64,000 nt of DNA from Loktanella sp. D2R18 (GCF_003318235.1 NZ_QOCG01000006.1:124001-188000); one strand, 5' to 3'. Counted from the first letter of the stretch, positions 28,040 through 37,052 are shown. Translations and numbers: made by a program. Notes: generated by a model not told the origin, from the sequence alone.

Positions 28040-28710
28040 CGGAAGCGGTCCACCAGCTTTTGCATGGGTGAACGACTGTCTTCTTGGGGTGTCGGCAGCG
28101 AGACCACTGGTTTGGGCTTTGGTTTGGTTGTTGATGACCGTGGAGGCGCGACGCGTAAGGCAATGGCGTTCAGGAATTTAGGGCCATCGCCTGCGATCAG
28201 ATGGGCGATCCCATCGCTGATCCCGCGCATTTCATCATCAAGCCATTCGGCGTCCGCCTTGGGGAAATCGCGCAGCACATAGCCCGCGACTGCGTCTTTA
28301 TGGCCAGGGTGGCCGATGCCCATGCGCACGCGGTCATAATCCGGGCCGATATGGCCGTGGATCGACCGAAGCCCGTTATGGCCCGCATGACCGCCACCCG
28401 TTTTTAGGCGTACCTTACCGGGTGCTAAATCTAGCTCATCGTGAAAGACGATTACGTCTTCTGGCGCAACTTTGAGATAGCGCATTGCCTCGCCTACTGA
28501 TTGGCCGGATAGGTTCATGAATGTTTCGGGCTTCAAAAGTGCGACCTTTTCAGAGCCAAAACGCCCGTCACAGATTTGCCCTTGGAATTTACTGCGCCAG
28601 GGCGAAAACCCATGGTCCGTTGCGATAACATCCATAGCCATAAAGCCGATGTTGTGACGATTTTGCGCGTATTTCGCGCCGGGGTTGCCGAGGCCTACGA
28701 TCAGTTTCAT
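28036..28710 (-). CDS. pth: Peptidyl-tRNA hydrolase
   Basis: A 224-residue enzyme freeing tRNA from stalled peptidyl-tRNA. GLGNPGAKYAQNRHNIGF carries the catalytic His19, followed by FMNLSGQ and FHDELDLAPGKVRLKTGGGHAGHNG. The C-terminal 30 residues are a proline- and lysine-rich extension (TTKPKPKPVVSL) common in this class. rplY normally lies directly upstream; here a divergent NYN gene separates them. Confidence 0.96.
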   Translation of the reverse strand: MKLIVGLGNPGAKYAQNRHNIGFMAMDVIATDHGFSPWRSKFQGQICDGRFGSEKVALLKPETFMNLSGQSVGEAMRYLKVAPEDVIVFHDELDLAPGKVRLKTGGGHAGHNGLRSIHGHIGPDYDRVRMGIGHPGHKDAVAGYVLRDFPKADAEWLDDEMRGISDGIAHLIAGDGPKFLNAIALRVAPPRSSTTKPKPKPVVSLPTPQEDSRSPMQKLVDRFR

Positions 28711-28884
28711 AACGCTTTCTTAACCTATGCCGCAGTGCGGCGCTAGTGGGTGGTCACAGATAGCCAATGACGCACCAGCATGATTGCAATCTGATGGCGA
28801 TTTGCGGAGTTAAACACAAGGATAGGTTGGCAATGATCGCGTAGTTGATTAGGTGTTGCATGACGGTAGTGAACGAATTGAAGT

Positions 28885-29679
28885 ATGACGAGCGAACCAA
28901 AAACACTGGGCGATAAGCTCGCACTAATCACGGCGGCACGACCTAAGCAGACGTTGCTTTTGGCCATTTTTAAGGTTCTGATATTTCTAGGAAATTTAGG
29001 TCTATTCGTTGCTGTTTGCTTTTTAACGCTCATGTTGACCAACCTATTGCCATCGCGGGAAATCGAGCGTGATGCGATCATGACTGGCTTGATACTGTTT
29101 GGGGGCGTCTGGGTGTTGTTTATCCTGTGGCAGCTTGCCGAAAGAAAGCGCAGCACGACCACTTCACACGGATTACTGAAATTCGACCGTCAGGGGTTTA
29201 TGCGCAATCTGCGATTGGATGCAAAGACGGCTATTATTGACGGCAGTAATATCTATCACTTTGGGCACGAAAAGAAAATTGATGCTCAGCCGCTTGCTAT
29301 GCTCGCGCACGCCCTGCGTGAAGAAGGGTATCGTATCGTCTGCTTCTTTGATGCGAATATATATTTTACGCTGATTGAACATGGCGCTTTTTCTGCGCAA
29401 AACCGGCACGAAGTTGGATTGCTGATCAACATATTTGGGTTGCGGGCGGACGAAATATATATCGTCCCAAGTGGGGTGCAAGCGGACTTTTTCATTTTGG
29501 AAAGCTTGCATCAACTGCCGATATCATTTGCTGTGACCAACGATCTGTACCGCGACTATGCGCAGAAATATCCCGACGTGATGCAAAGCAAACATTGGCG
29601 CAAGAGCGTTGCTCTGACCAATAACGAAGTCAAGCTGCGGCAGCATGCGTTTGCGCAACCGCTTCGTGTGGCCGATTAA
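28885..29679 (+). CDS. Membrane-anchored NYN (Zc3h12a-like) ribonuclease
   Basis: A 264-residue protein. Two transmembrane helices (about 24-50 and 65-84) precede a NYN/PIN-like nuclease domain. Candidate catalytic acids are D119 (AIIDGSN), D156 (FFDANIY), D201 (QADFFIL) and D220/D224 (TNDLYRDY). This arrangement matches the Zc3h12a-type NYN RNases, which cut single-stranded or structured RNA. The domain should face the cytoplasm. It sits between pth and rplY in the opposite orientation and shares a terminator with rplY. Confidence 0.75.
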   Translation: MTSEPKTLGDKLALITAARPKQTLLLAIFKVLIFLGNLGLFVAVCFLTLMLTNLLPSREIERDAIMTGLILFGGVWVLFILWQLAERKRSTTTSHGLLKFDRQGFMRNLRLDAKTAIIDGSNIYHFGHEKKIDAQPLAMLAHALREEGYRIVCFFDANIYFTLIEHGAFSAQNRHEVGLLINIFGLRADEIYIVPSGVQADFFILESLHQLPISFAVTNDLYRDYAQKYPDVMQSKHWRKSVALTNNEVKLRQHAFAQPLRVAD

Positions 29680-29687
29680 CCAAACAA

Positions 29688-29714
29688 AAAGGGCACCCGA
29701 AACGGGTGCCCTTT
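29688..29714. terminator. Bidirectional intrinsic terminator
   Basis: AAAGGGCACCCG, AA, CGGGTGCCCTTT-like: a near-perfect stem with A and T tracts on opposite sides. It serves both the NYN gene and rplY, which converge on it. Confidence 0.9.
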
Positions 29715-29735
29715 GATCCACGCAGTTGCGTTGGA

Positions 29736-30371
29736 TTATTCTTCTGCAGGTGCCTCAGCAGCCGCGTCTTCTGTCGCTTCTTCGTCATCATCAGCGGCCA
29801 TTGTGCGCGGAGCAGCAATGTTTGCGATGACAAAGTCACGGTCGATCACAGATTTCGCACCTTCAGGCATCGTCACTTCGCTGATGTGGATCGTGTCGCC
29901 CATTTCGTGGCTCGCCAGATCGATTGTGAGGTGATCAGGGATGTCGCCAGCCAGAACGTCAAGTTCGACTTCGTTACGCACAACAGTCAGCGTGCCACCT
30001 TTTTTGATACCTGGGCATGTCTCTGCGTTCACAAACTCAACAGGAATGAACAGCTTTACACGGCTGGTACGCTTAAGGCGCATCAGGTCGATGTGACGTG
30101 GCAAGTCTTTGACAACGTCGCGCTGAACACCGCGGCAGATCACGCGCACGTCTTCTTGGCCTTCAACCTTGAGGTTGAAAAGCGTCGACATGAAGCGGCC
30201 TTTGCGCAGCATAGTCAGCAGGTAGTTGAATGGGATGCTAATGGATTGGGGCTCTGCGCCACCACCATAAACAATGCCAGGTACGTCGCCATCACGGCGA
30301 GCTTGGCGGGCGGCCCCCTTGCCTGTCCCCGCGCGTACCTTGGCGTTCAGATCAGGAATCTGTCCAGCCAT
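29736..30371 (-). CDS. rplY: 50S ribosomal protein L25/general stress protein Ctc
   Basis: A 211-residue L25 of the long (Ctc) type that binds 5S rRNA. It begins [22 protein letters not shown]. The N-terminal 5S-binding domain ([11 protein letters not shown]) is followed by the TL5 beta domain and an acidic Ala/Glu-rich tail (residues 192-211). A GGAGAA ribosome site precedes the ATG. Confidence 0.96.
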   Translation of the reverse strand: MAGQIPDLNAKVRAGTGKGAARQARRDGDVPGIVYGGGAEPQSISIPFNYLLTMLRKGRFMSTLFNLKVEGQEDVRVICRGVQRDVVKDLPRHIDLMRLKRTSRVKLFIPVEFVNAETCPGIKKGGTLTVVRNEVELDVLAGDIPDHLTIDLASHEMGDTIHISEVTMPEGAKSVIDRDFVIANIAAPRTMAADDDEEATEDAAAEAPAEE

Positions 30372-30585
30372 AGTAATTCTCCAGTTTGTTATGGGCCGCC
30401 CTCCAAGGGTGTGCGGACCCGGTAAGACCTGTGCCTATAGAAGGGATTCGCCTTTTTGGAAAGGGGGTTCATCGGTTGCGGCGTGGCTTTTATGGTTAGG
30501 CAATGCTTCTTTGGGATGCCTTTGATCAACAAAGATCACAAAACAGTTCTCGCGCTGGGGGTGAAGACTGTTTAAGAGGCGGGTC

Positions 30586-30951
30586 ATGCGACACAGGTTT
30601 GGCATCATTTCTAGGTTGTTAACCACTTTTATGCTCCTGTTGGCCCTTGGGGCTGCAGGTCTATCTGGGCCTGTTAAACAGCCTGCAATGACAGACGATG
30701 TGATTGCCTATCTTGCCGCAGGTGGGTCATTTTCTGACCTGTGTGGCGATACGACAGACCCGAGCAAAGCCAGCGGCGGGCATTGCCCGGCCTGCCATCT
30801 GATCGCGGTCGCTGTTTTGCCGGCAGTGGTCACTGGCACGCCAAAAATTCTAGAAGATGATTATGTCCGCCTGACAACGGTTGCCCAGAACGTCCGTAAT
30901 GCGCAGGCTCTCGACCCAGCCCGACTGTCGCGCGCTCCTCCCCAAGCCTGA
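30586..30951 (+). CDS. DUF2946-like exported protein with CPACH motif
   Basis: A 121-residue protein with an N-terminal signal anchor (residues 10-27), a first Cys (DLCGD) and a HCPACHL motif. The pattern resembles DUF2946, small proteins encoded near PepSY, TonB or copper genes. The motif could bind copper or haem, but no partner Met ligand is clear. It lies 72 bp upstream of the PepSY protein on the same strand, so a shared function in metal handling is likely (inference). Confidence 0.65.
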   Translation: MRHRFGIISRLLTTFMLLLALGAAGLSGPVKQPAMTDDVIAYLAAGGSFSDLCGDTTDPSKASGGHCPACHLIAVAVLPAVVTGTPKILEDDYVRLTTVAQNVRNAQALDPARLSRAPPQA

Positions 30952-31023
30952 TTTCTTTCACCCTAAAGATTTCAACTGATCTGCCCAATGACTGCGGCAG
31001 AACCATAGGCTTGGAGCCAATAA

Positions 31024-32409
31024 ATGACGACGACTGACACGAATGCGCAGCCTGCGGGCGCGGCGCAAAAACTATACCGCGCGGCTTGGCGCTGGCACTT
31101 TTACGCGGGACTGGTTGTGATCCCGTTTCTCACGACCCTTGCCGTGACAGGCATGGCAATGCTGTGGATCGCATGGATAGACGGGCGCGATGGCGCGCGG
31201 ACCGAAGTGACCCCACAAGAGATTTCGCAGCCTGTTTCGACGCAAGCAGAGGCGGCACTTGCGGCCATAGATGGTGGTGTGCTGAAACAATATATTGCCC
31301 CCCGTACTGACAATGTTGTCGCTTTGTTTCGGATTGACCAAGGCGACGATGCGATCATGGTTGCGGTCGATCCCTATACGGCAACCGTCATCGAAACCTT
31401 CCCACGCCACAGCGGTTGGTACGATTTCTTTGACAATATTCATGGTGGGCTGATGCTTGGTGTTGTTGGGGACCGGATGATAGAAACTGCGGCGTCGCTG
31501 TGTTTGGTGATCGTCGCGACGGGGTTATATATGTGGTGGCCACGCGAAGGTGGCTGGCGCCGCTCGTTTATTCCTACGTTTTCCAAAGGCCGAAGCATGT
31601 GGAAATCACTGCACGGCGTTGTGGGGATGTGGGTGTCTATCGTATTGGTGTTTTTTCTGATCTCGGGGCTTGCATGGGCCGGTATATGGGGCGGGAAAAT
31701 GGTCCAAGCCTGGAGCCAATTCCCTGCAGAAAAATGGGCAAATGTGCCGCTTTCCGACAAAACCCACGCAAGCATGAACCACGAACGGCGCGAAGTGCCT
31801 TGGGCGCTTGAACAAACGCCGTTGCCTGCTTCGGGCAGTGCGATGGGCGCTGACGGTGTCGCAGGGTTCGTGTCCATCGACACCGTGGATGCCTTGGCCC
31901 GTGAGATTGGCTTTGATGCACGCTATCAGATGAACTTGCCGTCCGGCGATACCGGGGTTTGGACGCTGAGCCGCGATTCCATGAGTGTCGATAGCACCAG
32001 CCCGACGACAGACCGGACCGTCCATGTGGATCAATACACGGGTAATGTTCTGGCCGATGTGCGCTATGCGGATTATTCGCTTGCGGGTAAAGCAATGGCT
32101 GTCGGAATTGCGCTACACATGGGGACATTGGGTCTTTGGAGCGTGTTGGCGAATACAGCCGTTTGCCTTGCTGTGATCTTCCTATGCATCAGTTCGCTTG
32201 TGCTATGGTGGAAACGCCGCCCCGCCAAGGCGGGCCGTCTTGCAGCACCTCCCATGCCGCAAGAAATGCCGCTTTGGCAGGGGGCTGCTTTGGTTGGCCT
32301 AGGCGTTTCAATGGCATTCCCAATGGCTGGGCTTGCGCTGCTGACGGTGCTGGCAATCGACACGCTCATCTTGGCACGTATCCCGAAATTGCGGGCTGTG
32401 TTGAGCTAA
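31024..32409 (+). CDS. PepSY-associated transmembrane protein
   Basis: A 461-residue inner-membrane protein of the PepSY-TM family. The first helix (HFYAGLVVIPFLTTLAVTG) is preceded by a RWHF motif, a periplasmic PepSY domain follows, then HGGLMLGVVGDR, further helices with HGVVGMW, a second periplasmic region, and three C-terminal helices. Paired histidines flank the helices, as in ferric-reductase-like relatives (PiuB type). Role probably in iron or copper reduction. Co-directional with the DUF2946-like gene and closed by a strong terminator. Confidence 0.86.
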   Translation: MTTTDTNAQPAGAAQKLYRAAWRWHFYAGLVVIPFLTTLAVTGMAMLWIAWIDGRDGARTEVTPQEISQPVSTQAEAALAAIDGGVLKQYIAPRTDNVVALFRIDQGDDAIMVAVDPYTATVIETFPRHSGWYDFFDNIHGGLMLGVVGDRMIETAASLCLVIVATGLYMWWPREGGWRRSFIPTFSKGRSMWKSLHGVVGMWVSIVLVFFLISGLAWAGIWGGKMVQAWSQFPAEKWANVPLSDKTHASMNHERREVPWALEQTPLPASGSAMGADGVAGFVSIDTVDALAREIGFDARYQMNLPSGDTGVWTLSRDSMSVDSTSPTTDRTVHVDQYTGNVLADVRYADYSLAGKAMAVGIALHMGTLGLWSVLANTAVCLAVIFLCISSLVLWWKRRPAKAGRLAAPPMPQEMPLWQGAALVGLGVSMAFPMAGLALLTVLAIDTLILARIPKLRAVLS

Positions 32410-32417
32410 GCGCAGTG

Positions 32418-32449
32418 ACCACACCCAGCAATGGCTGGGTGTGGTTTTT
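32418..32449 (+). terminator. Intrinsic terminator after PepSY gene
   Basis: ACCACACCCAGC, AATG, GCTGGGTGTGGT followed by TTTT: a perfect 12-bp stem with a T tract on the plus strand. Confidence 0.93.
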
Positions 32450-32487
32450 GATATTGCATCTACCTAGGGTGTTACTATTCAAACCGT

Positions 32488-32841
32488 ATGTCACATAAAG
32501 CAGAAATTGTGGTCCTTTGGCGACCCGTCGGACCTAAAGAACTAGCGCTGATGAAGGACGCTGAGATGGCGGCTTTTCCGCCTCGTCTTCCTGAACAACC
32601 GATATTCTATCCGGTGTTGACCGAAGACTACGCCATTAAGATTGCACGCGATTGGAACGTGAAGGCCAGTGGGGCTGGATACGTCACACGCTTTGAAATC
32701 CTACAATCGTATCTTGATGCCTATGAAGTTCAAGAAGCGGGTGGTCGCGCGCATTTGGAATATTGGATTCCTGCGGAAGATGTTGACGCGTTTAACGCAG
32801 CAATCGTCGGAAAAATAGAAGTAACGCGCGAATTTCGATAG
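32488..32841 (+). CDS. Small protein of the 'ADP-ribosylation/crystallin J1' group
   Basis: A 117-residue soluble protein with the stretches LWRPVGPKELALM, FPPRLPEQPIFYPVL and YWIPAEDVDAFN. These match a compact conserved family usually labelled 'ADP-ribosylation/crystallin J1', a name inherited from a distant or mistaken link; no ADP-ribosyl hydrolase residues are visible. Function is unknown. Monocistronic. Confidence 0.75.
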   Translation: MSHKAEIVVLWRPVGPKELALMKDAEMAAFPPRLPEQPIFYPVLTEDYAIKIARDWNVKASGAGYVTRFEILQSYLDAYEVQEAGGRAHLEYWIPAEDVDAFNAAIVGKIEVTREFR

Positions 32842-32847
32842 GGCCGG

Positions 32848-33105
32848 TTAGTCGCCTAGACCTTTGTAGAGTGCCTGTAGGATGTTGGTGCCTTCTTGCG
32901 TGCTTGCGATCAAACAAGGCGCGTCCCACTCGTCAAGAAAGATGAAATCGGCCCCGCCAAACTTAAAATCAATATGTGTTATGTTTTGATGGTCCCATGG
33001 CTTGCCGTAGCAATCATGGATTGCGCCACGCACTTGGTTGGTATCATCGGGGTCAAACTCTAACGATGAGCCTGCACCAGAAAGCATCCGAAGTTTTATG
33101 GTCAT
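32848..33105 (-). CDS. Small hypothetical protein
   Basis: An 85-residue acidic soluble protein, convergent with the upstream gene with six bases between stops. It reads like a folded alpha/beta domain (THIDFKFGGADFIFLDEWDAP) but I recognise no family. Even codon use and an ATG start support it being real. Confidence 0.55.
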   Translation of the reverse strand: MTIKLRMLSGAGSSLEFDPDDTNQVRGAIHDCYGKPWDHQNITHIDFKFGGADFIFLDEWDAPCLIASTQEGTNILQALYKGLGD

Positions 33106-33208
33106 GGGCCGAGGTTAGCGCGGGGAATGGGTGGCGGCAAGCAATGACATGTTTGCATGCTGAGACTTTGAAACTTGCTTTGGAACAAAATTCGATCAGC
33201 GATGCGGG

Positions 33209-33518
33209 ATGTCTATTTTACCTGCCCTTTATATTTCGCGCCGTCCCGTTGTTGCCTTTATCGTTGTTGGGCTTTTGGGGGCTGCTTTGCAGCTTATGTC
33301 CTATATATTGAGGCGCAGCTTGGCGTGTCGGACGCGATGTTTGGGACGCTTTTATTGGGCTCTGCGATTGGCTTGGTCTCGTCGATGTGGTTGGCACCGA
33401 TATTGGAGCGCAAACTGGGCGCACGGGCCTTGCAGGCGTTAATTGTGGCGTGGTTGACCCCCGGTTTCATAACAACGCCCTTGGGGTTTGCGGTCGCGTT
33501 AATGTGTGTGGGGATACG
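33209..33518 (+). pseudogene. N-terminal remnant of an MFS transporter
   Basis: The frame from the ATG gives MSILPALYISRRPVVAFIVV. A one-base loss near 33265 then shifts to GGCFAAYVLYIEAQLGVSDA and FGTLLLGSAIGLVSSMW, typical of the first helices of a 12-helix MFS permease. The copy stops after about 100 of some 400 residues, exactly where the duplicated terminator/small-gene unit begins. A small internal deletion (ALIVAWLTPGF) is also likely. Confidence 0.72.
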
Positions 33519-33521
33519 TTT

Positions 33522-33550
33522 GGCCCGCACCAACAGTGTCGCTGCGGGCC
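33522..33550 (-). terminator. Terminator hairpin, duplicated unit A
   Basis: GGCCCGCA, 13-base loop, TGCGGGCC; identical in stem and loop to the hairpin at 33880-33908. It lies just past the 3' end of the 33559-33789 gene. Confidence 0.7.
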
Positions 33551-33558
33551 AATGGTGC

Positions 33559-33789
33559 TTAACTAGAGGCGGCGGGGGTGTTGTCGTCGTCGTCATCATC
33601 AAGCTGTGACGCGATCAGCAATGCCGCCAGAACACCGAGAACGATGTAAGCAGGCTTAACTGAAGATGTTGCTGGTTCTTCCATCACTTCGACTGGTTCG
33701 ATGATGACAGGTGCAACACCGCCAGCGAATGCTGTTGTTGATGTCAGGGCGATTGCCGTCGCAGCGGCCAGAGTAGTTGTGAAACGCAT
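33559..33789 (-). CDS. Small exported protein with poly-Asp tail, copy A
   Basis: A 76-residue protein: signal peptide (cleavage after TTAFA, residue 22), an acidic proline-rich segment (VAPVIIEPVEVMEEP), one transmembrane helix (about 46-63) and a run of six aspartates before NTPAASS. It is nearly identical to copy B at 33920-34141. Function is unknown. Similar short proteins occur in roseobacters, some mislabelled as ferrochelatase. The Asp run is encoded by a GAC/GAT repeat prone to slippage. Confidence 0.7.
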   Translation of the reverse strand: MRFTTTLAAATAIALTSTTAFAGGVAPVIIEPVEVMEEPATSSVKPAYIVLGVLAALLIASQLDDDDDDNTPAASS

Positions 33790-33879
33790 TTTGGTTCTCC
33801 GAAAATATATGTGGGTGAGATTTTGAGTTTTAAAAATTTATATTAACACGCAGATCGTCACCATACTAGTAGATCGTGG

Positions 33880-33908
33880 GGCCCGCACCAACAGTGTCGC
33901 TGCGGGCC
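33880..33908 (-). terminator. Terminator hairpin, duplicated unit B
   Basis: Same stem and loop as 33522-33550 (GGCCCGCA / TGCGGGCC), located after copy B of the small gene. Confidence 0.7.
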
Positions 33909-33919
33909 AATAGTAATTA

Positions 33920-34141
33920 TCAGTTCAATTGTTCTTCGTCATCGTCGTCATCAAGCTGTGACGCGATCAGCAGTGCCGCCAGAACACCGAGAACGATGTA
34001 AGCAGGCTTAACAGAAGATGTTGCTGGCTCTTCCATTACTTCGACGGGCTCGATGATGACAGGTGCAACACCGCCAGCGAATGCTGTTGTTGATGTCAGG
34101 GCGATTGCCGTCGCAGCGGCCAGAGTAGTTGTGAAACGCAT
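33920..34141 (-). CDS. Small exported protein with poly-Asp tail, copy B
   Basis: A 73-residue near-duplicate of copy A. The first ~65 residues are the same at protein level, and they differ only in the tail, here five aspartates then EEQLN. The start MRFTTTLAAA was chosen; the frame extends 23 codons upstream. Copies A and B with their hairpins form a tandem repeat with a period of about 358 bp. Divergence between copies is confined to silent sites and the tails, implying a recent duplication or gene conversion. Confidence 0.72.
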   Translation of the reverse strand: MRFTTTLAAATAIALTSTTAFAGGVAPVIIEPVEVMEEPATSSVKPAYIVLGVLAALLIASQLDDDDDEEQLN

Positions 34142-34329
34142 TTTGGTTCTCCTAGTTGGTCTCATATCTATACGAGTGCAGTGACGGCAGCAGCGCCGCG
34201 TGATCCGCATTCCGAGACAGCTTTAAATTGCTGACAACACAGGTCAACGTTTTCGTGAAGATCGGGGCGATTAATTTGACAATGTTGCGAAAAAGCAGGT
34301 GTTTTGCAGTGAATTTGCGACTAGCTTAG

Positions 34330-35496
34330 TTAGCTTTGCCAGTTCCCCTCGAAATCCTGGGGAACAAGTAGCACATCAGAATCGAGTGACCTAGCGTCAC
34401 GCCGTCCACAAAGCGCCATTGTCAGATCCAGCTCTTTGTGAATCACCTCTAGCGCCTTTGTCACCCCTAATTCACCCATGGCACCAAGCCCGTAAATAAA
34501 GGCGCGTCCGATGTAGACACCTTTTGCTCCCATCGCGAGCGCCTTGAGCACGTCTTGCCCAGAGCGGATGCCGCTGTCCATGTGGACTTCGACTTGATCA
34601 CCGACGGCGGCAACAATCGATGGCAACATGCGAATGGCGGAAAGTGCGCCGTCTAACTGCCGCCCGCCGTGGTTGCTGACGATAATCGCATCGGCGCCAA
34701 TTTTGACGGCTTGTTTGGCATCTTCGACGTCAAGAATACCCTTGAGGATCAGTTTTCCGCCCCATTTTTCTTTCAATTTCGCGATCATACCCCAGTCAAG
34801 CTTGGGTTCAAACTGTTCCGAGGTCCAAGAAGCAAGGCTGCTGGTGTCGCCAACGTTTTTGGCGTGGCCAACGATATTGCCAAAGCTACGGCGTTTGGTT
34901 TGCAGCATGCCAAGGCCCCACCGCCATTTGGTCGACAGATCGATCATTGTGGGGATCGTCAGTTTTGGTGGCGCAGTAAGGCCGTTTTTCAGGTCTTTAT
35001 GCCGTTGCCCAAGGATTTGCAGATCAAGCGTCAGGACAAGCGCCGAACAACCCGCATTCTTGGCGCGTTCGATGATGTTATCGACGAATTCTTCGTCTTG
35101 CATAACGTAAAGCTGAAACCAGAACGGTTTTTTTGTGTTTTCGGCCACGTCTTCAATTGAACAAATCGACATGGTCGAAAGGGTGAAGGGCACTCCAAAC
35201 TTTTCGGCGGCCTTCGCTGCCTTAATTTCTCCATCTGCGCATTGCATCCCGGTCAGCCCGACGGGCGCAAGCGCCACTGGCATCGCCACATCCTGCCCAA
35301 TCATCTGCGATTTGGTTGTGCGGTTTGACATATCCACGGCGACACGTTGGCGCAGGCGGATTTGATCGAAATCAGAGGTATTTTCGCGAAACGTCTGTTC
35401 GGTCCAACTGCCGCTTTCCGCGTAGTCATAAAACATCTTAGGGGCGCGGCGCTTATGCAGGCGCTTAAGATCGTCGATTGTGGTGATGACGGGCAT
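34330..35496 (-). CDS. lldD: L-lactate dehydrogenase/alpha-hydroxy-acid oxidase (FMN)
   Basis: A 388-residue FMN-dependent enzyme oxidising L-lactate (or a related 2-hydroxy acid) to the keto acid, feeding the respiratory chain. ALAPVGLTGM, the WFQLYVM segment, the active-site IIVSNHGGRQLD (catalytic His) and DSGIRSGQDVLKAL (FMN phosphate) are all present. The start MPVITTIDD was chosen. It is monocistronic; no lactate permease or regulator lies beside it. Confidence 0.92.
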   Translation of the reverse strand: MPVITTIDDLKRLHKRRAPKMFYDYAESGSWTEQTFRENTSDFDQIRLRQRVAVDMSNRTTKSQMIGQDVAMPVALAPVGLTGMQCADGEIKAAKAAEKFGVPFTLSTMSICSIEDVAENTKKPFWFQLYVMQDEEFVDNIIERAKNAGCSALVLTLDLQILGQRHKDLKNGLTAPPKLTIPTMIDLSTKWRWGLGMLQTKRRSFGNIVGHAKNVGDTSSLASWTSEQFEPKLDWGMIAKLKEKWGGKLILKGILDVEDAKQAVKIGADAIIVSNHGGRQLDGALSAIRMLPSIVAAVGDQVEVHMDSGIRSGQDVLKALAMGAKGVYIGRAFIYGLGAMGELGVTKALEVIHKELDLTMALCGRRDARSLDSDVLLVPQDFEGNWQS

Positions 35497-35584
35497 GGCT
35501 GAAATCCTCAAATTGGTTATGTCTTGTTACCAATATTGGGGTTTGTGGGCAAGTACACAGAACATCGTTAAGCCTGTATGAAAT

Positions 35585-36094
35585 TTACGATAAGAACTTT
35601 TCCATCGAAAACTCGTTCGCGAGGATTTCCTTTAACCTTTGGGCTTCTTTGGCAACGGCAATGAGATCAGCAGTCTTTAGAAGTTTTTGTATTGGCCCAG
35701 ATCGAATGTCGCCCTTTTCGTCCTCTTTGGCCTCATCAAAGGATTTTCGATCCCAAAAAACAAGCTCCAATTGACCACCTGAATGCTTCGTAAATACACC
35801 GTGACAAATACAGTCTCGCCACTTAACGATCGTATTTAAGCTGGTTTCTACGGTATCTATATCTAATTTTCTGTTTGGGTTTTGACCGAGATTTACAACA
35901 AGAGCATTTACTCTTTGTCGGAAAGATTTTTTGACATGACAGACAAAAATGGTCTGATGTTCGTTTAAAACGGTAGTATCGTTTCCGACGTCGCATAGCG
36001 CGTTTATTTGCGCCAGTAAGTTTTCTAGCTGAGAAAACGCCGTCACGGCCTTTCCTATTGCTGAATAGTCTTGCTCAGACAGCGGTGGAGGCAT
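35585..36094 (-). CDS. HEPN-like orphan protein
   Basis: A 169-residue helical protein of unknown function. Residues 89-100 read IVKWRDCICHGV, an R93-x4-H98 motif like those of HEPN ribonucleases. The early FSQLENLLAQI helix also fits that fold. It is A/T-rich compared with lldD and trpA, between which it sits on the same strand. There is no nucleotidyltransferase partner nearby. The HEPN reading is inference from motif and helix pattern. Confidence 0.58.
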   Translation of the reverse strand: MPPPLSEQDYSAIGKAVTAFSQLENLLAQINALCDVGNDTTVLNEHQTIFVCHVKKSFRQRVNALVVNLGQNPNRKLDIDTVETSLNTIVKWRDCICHGVFTKHSGGQLELVFWDRKSFDEAKEDEKGDIRSGPIQKLLKTADLIAVAKEAQRLKEILANEFSMEKFLS

Positions 36095-36118
36095 GGGGCG
36101 TTCTCCAGTAATTAAGCT

Positions 36119-36910
36119 TTACCCCCGATGCGTTCCGTCCGCCAAGGATTTTACAAACGCGAGAACATCAGCGACGCTTTCGCCTTTGCCGATTTTGTCG
36201 ACGATGGCGGACCCAACCACGGCACCGTCGGCAATCCGCGCGATGCCTTCGGCGGCTTCGGGTGTTTTGATTCCAAAGCCAACGATCACGGGTAGGTCGG
36301 TTTTGGATTTGATCCGCGCGACCTCTGGGGCGACATGGTCCGGTTGGGCCTCGGCGGTGCCGGTGATGCCATTCACAGAGACGTAGTAGACAAAGCCAGA
36401 GGTGTTTTGCAGCACTTTGGGCAGGCGTTTATCGTCGGTGGTTGGGGTTGCGAGACGAATAAAGTTGATACCCGCAGCTTGGGCCGGGATGCATAATTCG
36501 TCGTCTTCTTCTGGCGGCAGGTCCACGATGATCAACCCGTCGATGCCTGCGGCAACCGCGTCTTTCAAAAACAGATCAACGTCGCGTGAATAGATCGGGT
36601 TGTAATAGCCCATCATCACAATCGGGGTGGTATTGTCGGTTTTGCGGAAATCACGGGCATATTGCAGCGTTTTTTCTAACGTCTGCCCCGCCTCAAGCGC
36701 GCGTTGGCCTGCAAGTTGGATCGTCGCGCCGTCAGCCATTGGGTCAGTAAACGGCACCCCGAGTTCGATAATATCAACACCCGCGTCTGGTAGGCCTTTG
36801 ACGATTTCAAGCCCTTTGTCGTAATCGGGGTCGCCCGCCATGACATAGGCAACAAATGCCTTTTTACCCTCAGTACGTAATTGCGCGAATTTTGCGTCGA
36901 TTCTGCTCAT
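36119..36910 (-). CDS. trpA: Tryptophan synthase alpha chain
   Basis: A 263-residue TIM-barrel enzyme cleaving indole-3-glycerol phosphate to indole for TrpB. The catalytic Glu is in [14 protein letters not shown], and the second acid is in [13 protein letters not shown]. The start [10 protein letters not shown] is the family start; a longer open frame upstream runs antisense to ychF. It is divergent from ychF and separated from trpFB, a usual split in this bacterial order. Confidence 0.96.
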   Translation of the reverse strand: MSRIDAKFAQLRTEGKKAFVAYVMAGDPDYDKGLEIVKGLPDAGVDIIELGVPFTDPMADGATIQLAGQRALEAGQTLEKTLQYARDFRKTDNTTPIVMMGYYNPIYSRDVDLFLKDAVAAGIDGLIIVDLPPEEDDELCIPAQAAGINFIRLATPTTDDKRLPKVLQNTSGFVYYVSVNGITGTAEAQPDHVAPEVARIKSKTDLPVIVGFGIKTPEAAEGIARIADGAVVGSAIVDKIGKGESVADVLAFVKSLADGTHRG

Positions 36911-37052
36911 GATCGTCCCCGGATATCTTCTTAGGCATGGTTTGCGCGAAGAAATACGGAAAATCAATGGGGGGCAGGCAATTGCACCCTGTTTATCTTG
37001 CACCAAGGCCATTCCCCCCCTAGAAGCCCAAGGAGTTTCAAGGAGAGCTGAC

